Assembly (NCBI GenBank): GCA_026914095.1
Contig: JAPPIY010000315.1
Coordinates: forward strand, 1-16,342
Reading direction: 5' to 3'
DNA length: 16,342 nucleotides
Origin: Oligoflexia bacterium
Lineage (GTDB): Bacteria > Bdellovibrionota > Bdellovibrionia > Bdellovibrionales > UBA1609
The notes under the pieces were generated by a model. The model was not told the DNA's origin. It saw nothing but the letters and a program-made list of their open reading frames with translations, and ran no database searches. A program made the translations under genes and the position numbers. Below, one piece after another: positions 12,204 to 16,342 of the stretch (within the stretch, counting starts at the first letter, position 1; each line of letters starts with the position of its first letter).

Positions 12204-13238
12204 ATGAAGAGCATCCCTTTAAATGGATTGGATTTTATTGAATATGCCAGTCCTGAGCCAAATAAGCTGGAAAGTCTTTTTCAGCAACTGGACTTTGTAA
12301 AAACAGCGCAACATAAAAAGAAAGATGTTATTTTGTATCAGCAAGGGGATAGCCAGTTTGTTATCAATAAAGAGAGAAACAGCTTTGCTGAAGATTTTAT
12401 GAAACAGCGGCAAAGCCCCTGTGTTTGCTCTATAGGCTTTCGCGTGGATATACCAGCTCAAACAGCTTTAGAAATAGCCTGTAGCCGGGGGGCTAAAGCT
12501 GTGGAAAAGGACTCCAGTCATAGCTTTCCCGCTATCTATGGAGTGGGGGATTCTCTAATTTATTTTATAGACGATTATCAAAAAGAAGACAGCCATTGGA
12601 TGAAACAATTTTCTTTCACAAACAAAGCTTCAAGCTCTCACTTGCTTTTAATTGACCATCTGACCAATAATGTTCCAACAGGCGCAATGAATCACTGGAG
12701 TGAGTTTTATTCCAACATTTTTGGCTTTACAGAAAGAAGATATTTTGACATCAAAGGAGTCAAGACCGGTTTGTTATCTAAAGTGATGAAATCTCCTTGT
12801 GATACAATCAGCATTCCTATCAATGAGCCTTCACCGGATGAGAGAGGAAAAAAATCGCAGATTCAAGAATATTTAGAGGAGTATCATGGTGCTGGCATTC
12901 AGCATATTGCTCTTTTAACTCAACAAATTGTTCCCGCTATTGAGCGCTTAAGGCGGAAAGGCTTGTCGTTTTTAGACACACCTTCTGCCTACTATGAAAT
13001 GCTGAAAGAGAGACTCCCTGTTGTAAAGGAGAATGTAAAAGATTTAGAGAGGAATCAGATTTTAGCGGATGGAGATGAAAAAACTTATCTTCTTCAAATT
13101 TTTACAAAAAATGTGATTGGCCCTATTTTTTTTGAAGTGATAGAACGGCATGGCCATGAGGGGTTTGGAGAGGGTAACTTTCAAGCTTTGTTTGACGCTA
13201 TAGAAAGAGATCAAATGAAAAGAGGCTATTTGAGTTAA
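12204..13238 (+). CDS. hpd: 4-Hydroxyphenylpyruvate dioxygenase
   Basis: This non-haem iron enzyme converts 4-hydroxyphenylpyruvate and oxygen to homogentisate and CO2. The 344-residue length is normal for bacteria. Two vicinal-oxygen-chelate domains are visible. The N-domain opens with LNGLDFIEYASPEP (6-19). The catalytic C-domain starts near 145 and holds the iron triad H152 (LIDHLTNNV), H234 (GAGIQHIAL) and E311 (FFEVIERHG). The C-terminal signature GHEGFGEGNFQALFDAIERDQ (317-337) is intact, so the enzyme should be active. It lies 48 bp upstream of hmgA, with which it is probably co-transcribed, and follows a well-formed -10 with no ribosome site. No tyrosine aminotransferase to make its substrate is in the window. 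Confidence 0.95.
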   Translation: MKSIPLNGLDFIEYASPEPNKLESLFQQLDFVKTAQHKKKDVILYQQGDSQFVINKERNSFAEDFMKQRQSPCVCSIGFRVDIPAQTALEIACSRGAKAVEKDSSHSFPAIYGVGDSLIYFIDDYQKEDSHWMKQFSFTNKASSSHLLLIDHLTNNVPTGAMNHWSEFYSNIFGFTERRYFDIKGVKTGLLSKVMKSPCDTISIPINEPSPDERGKKSQIQEYLEEYHGAGIQHIALLTQQIVPAIERLRRKGLSFLDTPSAYYEMLKERLPVVKENVKDLERNQILADGDEKTYLLQIFTKNVIGPIFFEVIERHGHEGFGEGNFQALFDAIERDQMKRGYLS

Positions 13239-13286
13239 CAGCTATTAAAAAAATTACAAAAGATATGTTAAGGTATTGTTAAAATT

Positions 13287-14360
13287 ATGAAAAAACGACA
13301 GCCTCATAAAAATATACCAAAGGACCACTTTGAAGAAGAACAAGGGCAGAGAGGCTTTTATGGCCCTGTCTCTTACCTCATTAAAGAGAAGCCCAGTACC
13401 CGCTGGTCTCATATTGAGGGAGATTTAAAACCCCGCATGTTCAATTTAGCGAAACTTCAACAGAAAGAGTGTTGGAAAAAACTCCTTTATAATGATTTTT
13501 TAAATATTTCTTTTTATCAATTGGAAAAGACACCTAATTCGGCTTTTGCCAGCGCCAATGGAGATGTTCTCTTTTTCTGTCACAAAGGAAAAGGGCTTGT
13601 TTTAACAGAATATGGCCTGTTAGATTATCAAGCGGGGCAGTATATTGTTATTCCTAAGTGTCTCACTCATTTTTTCAAACCTGAAGAGCCAAGCTCTTTT
13701 TTTGTAGTGGAAAGCTTAAAAGGTCATTTTAGAGAACCGGATCGGGGGCTTTTAGGAAGAAATGCTTTGTATGACTCAAGCGCGTTGGTGCAACCGGATT
13801 TAGAAAGACTTAAAACCTATCTTAAGGAAAATTCTTTGGAAGTAAAAAAAATTATAATTTTCCATCAAAATCAAAGCACTCAATTTAGCTATGAGGAATG
13901 TATTTTTGATGTAGTGGAATGGCAAGGAGATTTATTTCCTTTCACTTTGGACATGAAAGATATTATGCCTGTTACAAGTCACCGCGCTCATCTTCCCCCC
14001 AGCATTCATAGCACTTTTTTAACCGATCATTTTATTGTTTGCAGTTTTTTGCCCCGCCCCTTAGAGCAGGATGAAACTGCTTTAAAAGTTCCCTTCTATC
14101 ATCAAAATACAGATTATGATGAAGTGATTTTTTATCATAAAGGAGATTTTTTCAGCAGAGATAATTTAGATAAAGGGATGATGAGTTTGCATCCCGCCGG
14201 TTTCCCTCATGGCCCTCATCCGAAAGCTATAAAAGCTGTAACAGGCAAAACTCATACCAACGAATATGCCCTTATGCTTGACTCTAAACAGCCTTTAAAA
14301 AGATCGCCGGAAATTTCTTCATTGGAAATTGCGGATTACTGGCAGTCTTGGAAAAGCTAA
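13287..14360 (+). CDS. hmgA: Homogentisate 1,2-dioxygenase, short bacterial form
   Basis: This iron enzyme opens the ring of homogentisate to maleylacetoacetate, which the isomerase encoded 1.5 kb upstream then takes. The 357-residue protein is a cupin of the shorter bacterial form. YGPVSYLIKEKPSTRW (25-40) opens the protein, GDVLFFCHKGKGLVLTEYG (92-110) is the first cupin core, and FDVVEWQGDLFPF (207-219) with SHRAHLPPSIHSTF (231-244) leads to the iron site. The likely ligands are H272 (FYHQN), E279 (YDEVIF) and H308 (GFPHGPHP). The family signature MMSLHPAGFPHGPHP (298-312) is complete. The start ATG at 13287 has AAGG about 13 bases upstream, further than ideal. It converges on the helicase fragment, with 46 bp between stop codons and no obvious terminator. 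Confidence 0.93.
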   Translation: MKKRQPHKNIPKDHFEEEQGQRGFYGPVSYLIKEKPSTRWSHIEGDLKPRMFNLAKLQQKECWKKLLYNDFLNISFYQLEKTPNSAFASANGDVLFFCHKGKGLVLTEYGLLDYQAGQYIVIPKCLTHFFKPEEPSSFFVVESLKGHFREPDRGLLGRNALYDSSALVQPDLERLKTYLKENSLEVKKIIIFHQNQSTQFSYEECIFDVVEWQGDLFPFTLDMKDIMPVTSHRAHLPPSIHSTFLTDHFIVCSFLPRPLEQDETALKVPFYHQNTDYDEVIFYHKGDFFSRDNLDKGMMSLHPAGFPHGPHPKAIKAVTGKTHTNEYALMLDSKQPLKRSPEISSLEIADYWQSWKS

Positions 14361-14406
14361 ACATTGGCAGTGATAGCCTTTAACAAAAAGAGTCTGGAAT
14401 AATTTG

Positions 14407-14604
14407 TTAGTAATCCGATTCAAATTCTGGATTTTTATAGAGAGAGACACTTTCTTGAAAGATTAGCTCTTGCGAAATTTCAGATAAAAAAGAGCTAAGG
14501 GGGTTGTATTGCTCTCTTCCCCAAAATTTTCGTTTTTTAGCAAAAGACAGCGTCAGTCTTTCTTTAGCTCTTGTCATGCCTACATAAGCCAGCCAAAATT
14601 CCAC
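14407..14604 (-). pseudogene. C-terminal fragment of a UvrD/PcrA-type DNA helicase
   Basis: The 65-residue frame starts within LAYVGMTRAKERLTLSFAKK (5-24), which is helicase motif VI of UvrD/PcrA/Rep proteins. It continues KRKFWG and NPLSSFLSEISQELI (34-48), the usual sequence after that motif. All earlier motifs (Walker A and so on) are absent. Upstream in the same frame only about 22 codons without helicase resemblance precede the TAA that ends the methyltransferase gene, and the first possible start, GTG at 14604, lies inside the conserved block with no ribosome site. A full-length helicase would have more than 600 residues, so this is a truncated remnant. The break lies close to 14605, next to the restriction-modification genes. 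Confidence 0.75.
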
Positions 14605-14670
14605 TCCTGTTTCTATCTGCTTGGCAAAAGATTTAAAATTATCTGTAAGAGATTTTATAACTTCTCTATG

Positions 14671-15882
14671 TTAAAATTTTCGACAAACAATAATATATTC
14701 TTTATGCATCGTATTGACTTTTTTCCCTGCGATATTTGTTGGGGAGTTTTGAGAGGGCATAACCTTTGATGAAATAGCGCGCTCATAAGTTAAAATGTGC
14801 CTAAAACCATTTTTTTCAAATTGTTCTGCGATAAATTGATCTGTTGCTAAAGTGATATTTTTCACAGTTCTATTTCCAACAACATAAATAGAAAAACCTT
14901 TACTTGTTATAGCTTGTGATACTTCCTTAATAGATTTTTCTAAATCTATATAAAAAGAGGAAACCTCTAAAGCTCTTTTAGAATCTCTTTGATCTATTTT
15001 TTTTATAGATTCAGATAAAACTCCTTTGTCGTATAAAGTCTTAACCTTTTTCCCTCCCATAAGCTTGGAATCAATTTTTCTTGAGTTAGGAAAGCCAATC
15101 CACTCACTAGAAAGTGTAGAAAACTGTCCATAAGCTACTGTTGTCCTACTGTCTCCATAAGGAGGACTAGTTAAAACGACATCATATTTATTTTTTTCAT
15201 ATTCAAACTCTTTACTGTAAAAATAAAACTTTTGTTTGTTTAGTAAAGGCAAATAAAATTTAATATAAGTGTTTAAAATTTTATCTAAATTCTTAAAAAA
15301 CAAATCAAAAGTATCAGGATTAAAGCTTTTTCTTTTTTCTTCTGGCATCCTATAAAGCTTAAATTCACTGTTTCTAGTATAGGAGACAAATCTAACGGTT
15401 TCAGAAAAAGCTAACCAAAATAAAGCTTGATATTTTTCATTTTCCACTTCTTCTAATATAGAGTTCCTTATAACTGATAGATCCTTTATAGATCTTTTTG
15501 AGAACCAAAAATGAATATTTGTCACAAAAGGAGGTAAAATATTGTCTTTCTCATAATAAACAGCCTCTTCAACAGATTCTCTATAATTAAAAAGTTTTTT
15601 TATATTTAGTCTTTCATATCTTGCCTTAGAGATAAGAATAGCCAAGGGGTTTATATCAAAGCCATAGAACTCTGAAAAATCAACAGCGATTCCCGCAAGA
15701 GCAGAAGATCCTGTCCCGCAATAAGGATCTAATAATTTATTTTTACCGATCTTTAATTCTTTAAAAAGCTCAATACCAATTTGAGGTAACATTGTAGCTG
15801 GATACTTATGAAGATTAGGAAAGTGAGTTGAGTAGCTTTCCTTTTTAAAATCATAGTTATTATTTATCTGTATCTCGTACAT
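14671..15882 (-). CDS. Type II DNA methyltransferase, TSPPY type (probably N4-cytosine)
   Basis: This protein methylates an exocyclic amino group in a specific DNA site to protect it from the partner nuclease. The 403-residue protein has the N-terminal HKYPATMLPQIG (25-36) common in this group. The AdoMet-binding motif I is LLDPYCGTGSS (50-60) with FYGFDINPLA (72-81), and the catalytic motif IV is TSPPYGDSR (238-246). TSPP(Y) is typical of N4-cytosine enzymes, while adenine enzymes usually have (D/N)PPY. The start at 15882 has GGAG six bases upstream. It begins 14 bp after the endonuclease gene, so the two are one operon with the nuclease first. MvaI and BcnI partners are known N4-cytosine methylases, which fits. 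The target site is inferred only. It is AT-rich and lies beside a broken helicase gene, signs of transfer. Confidence 0.88.
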   Translation of the reverse strand: MYEIQINNNYDFKKESYSTHFPNLHKYPATMLPQIGIELFKELKIGKNKLLDPYCGTGSSALAGIAVDFSEFYGFDINPLAILISKARYERLNIKKLFNYRESVEEAVYYEKDNILPPFVTNIHFWFSKRSIKDLSVIRNSILEEVENEKYQALFWLAFSETVRFVSYTRNSEFKLYRMPEEKRKSFNPDTFDLFFKNLDKILNTYIKFYLPLLNKQKFYFYSKEFEYEKNKYDVVLTSPPYGDSRTTVAYGQFSTLSSEWIGFPNSRKIDSKLMGGKKVKTLYDKGVLSESIKKIDQRDSKRALEVSSFYIDLEKSIKEVSQAITSKGFSIYVVGNRTVKNITLATDQFIAEQFEKNGFRHILTYERAISSKVMPSQNSPTNIAGKKVNTMHKEYIIVCRKF

Positions 15883-15896
15883 AACTTACTCCAAAC

Positions 15897-16342
15897 TTAT
15901 AATTCTATTTCGGATATATTTGAAAACAAGTTGATGAGTTTATTTTCTTGAACTCTAAAACCTGTCCCATGATTTCTTGCCATAGTTTTTTTATCATGCA
16001 ATCTTAAATCTATTACAAAGTCTCCTGATATAAAAGCATTGATTAAGCCCCGCCTATCCATACTGCCTTTTAATAACCTAGCACGATAATAATAAAAATA
16101 TTCTCGATCTTCTCTTAATTCTACTTTAGCAGAAACTAGAATAACACTTTTTATTTTTTGAGAGAATCTTTCTGCTACAGAATCTATTGTCCATTCTAAA
16201 ATAATTTGTCCTGAAGTGTGTTGGACTTGAACAAGATCAGCATTACAATTAAGAAATAGTCCAGAACTATTTGGCTTTTGAGTTATTGTGTAATACATTC
16301 CTTTTCTATTATTTTTATCATAGCTTCCGTATTTCTCTATAG
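15897..16342 (-). CDS. MvaI/BcnI-family restriction endonuclease, partial (5' end outside window)
   Basis: The frame is open to the window edge, so the true start is beyond 16342. An internal ATG at 16298 is not taken as the start, because upstream codons (EKYGSYDKNNRKG) continue the family pattern. The visible C-terminal half has MYYTITQKPNSSGLFLNCN (from the internal ATG), ILEWTIDSVAERFSQK, EDREYFYYYRARLLKG and SGDFVIDLRLHDKK, then ARNHGTGFRV. The RNHGTxFR block is the hallmark of MvaI/BcnI nucleases, which cut CCWGG or CCSGG. The catalytic Asp-Glu-Lys residues should lie in the N-terminal half and cannot be checked here. It is followed 14 bp later by the methyltransferase. Family assignment rests on the C-terminal motifs only. 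Confidence 0.8.
   Translation of the reverse strand, partial: IEKYGSYDKNNRKGMYYTITQKPNSSGLFLNCNADLVQVQHTSGQIILEWTIDSVAERFSQKIKSVILVSAKVELREDREYFYYYRARLLKGSMDRRGLINAFISGDFVIDLRLHDKKTMARNHGTGFRVQENKLINLFSNISEIEL

Noticed and set aside
12219..12461. 80-codon frame opposite hpd
   Set aside because: hpd is certain from its iron ligands; this is its shadow.
14509..14769. 86-codon plus-strand frame across the methyltransferase end
   Set aside because: It is antisense to the methyltransferase tail and helicase fragment, with no protein pattern.

Overview
The window is a low-GC bacterial chromosomal segment. A complete homogentisate route for tyrosine breakdown, a type IV prepilin-like protein and a Gram-negative style maleylacetoacetate isomerase point to a proteobacterium-like Gram-negative. 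A Bdellovibrionota-like host is a weak guess, not something the sequence proves. No rRNA, tRNA or CRISPR array was seen.

Bases 1-8600 look like an accessory biosynthetic region. Four minus-strand genes encode a spermidine-synthase-fold protein with altered active-site residues, an ATP-grasp ligase, a twitch-type radical SAM protein and a small glycosyltransferase-like protein of a type I associate with phages. They are followed by two plus-strand radical SAM genes 36 bp apart, each with a CxxxCxxC cluster motif and extra C-terminal cysteines. The spacers between these genes are large (177-634 bp) and full of small inverted-repeat elements, so the region looks assembled by repeated insertion rather than being one tight operon. 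The shared product is unknown.

Bases 8611-14360 are metabolic. A lone prepilin-like gene is followed by a minus-strand group (coiled-coil membrane protein, fumarylacetoacetate hydrolase, small membrane protein) and then a plus-strand group: maleylacetoacetate isomerase, 4-hydroxyphenylpyruvate dioxygenase and homogentisate 1,2-dioxygenase. Together the four enzymes convert 4-hydroxyphenylpyruvate to fumarate and acetoacetate. hpd and hmgA look co-transcribed.

Bases 14407-16342 hold a restriction-modification locus on the minus strand: an MvaI/BcnI-like endonuclease running off the window edge and a TSPPY-type DNA methyltransferase. Directly after the methyltransferase lies only the C-terminal end of a UvrD/PcrA-type helicase, as if the cassette had landed in or replaced part of that gene.

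A dispersed short element recurs through the window: ends like TATACTGATCCTGTTTGAA in inverted orientation around a central CCCGC/GCGGG hairpin. Copies, complete or decayed, lie near 1277, 2990, 4740, 5018, 5754 and 9154. Two other inverted-repeat pairs (4629-4919 and 5856-6212) nest with these copies. One copy supplies the last codons and stop of the glycosyltransferase gene.
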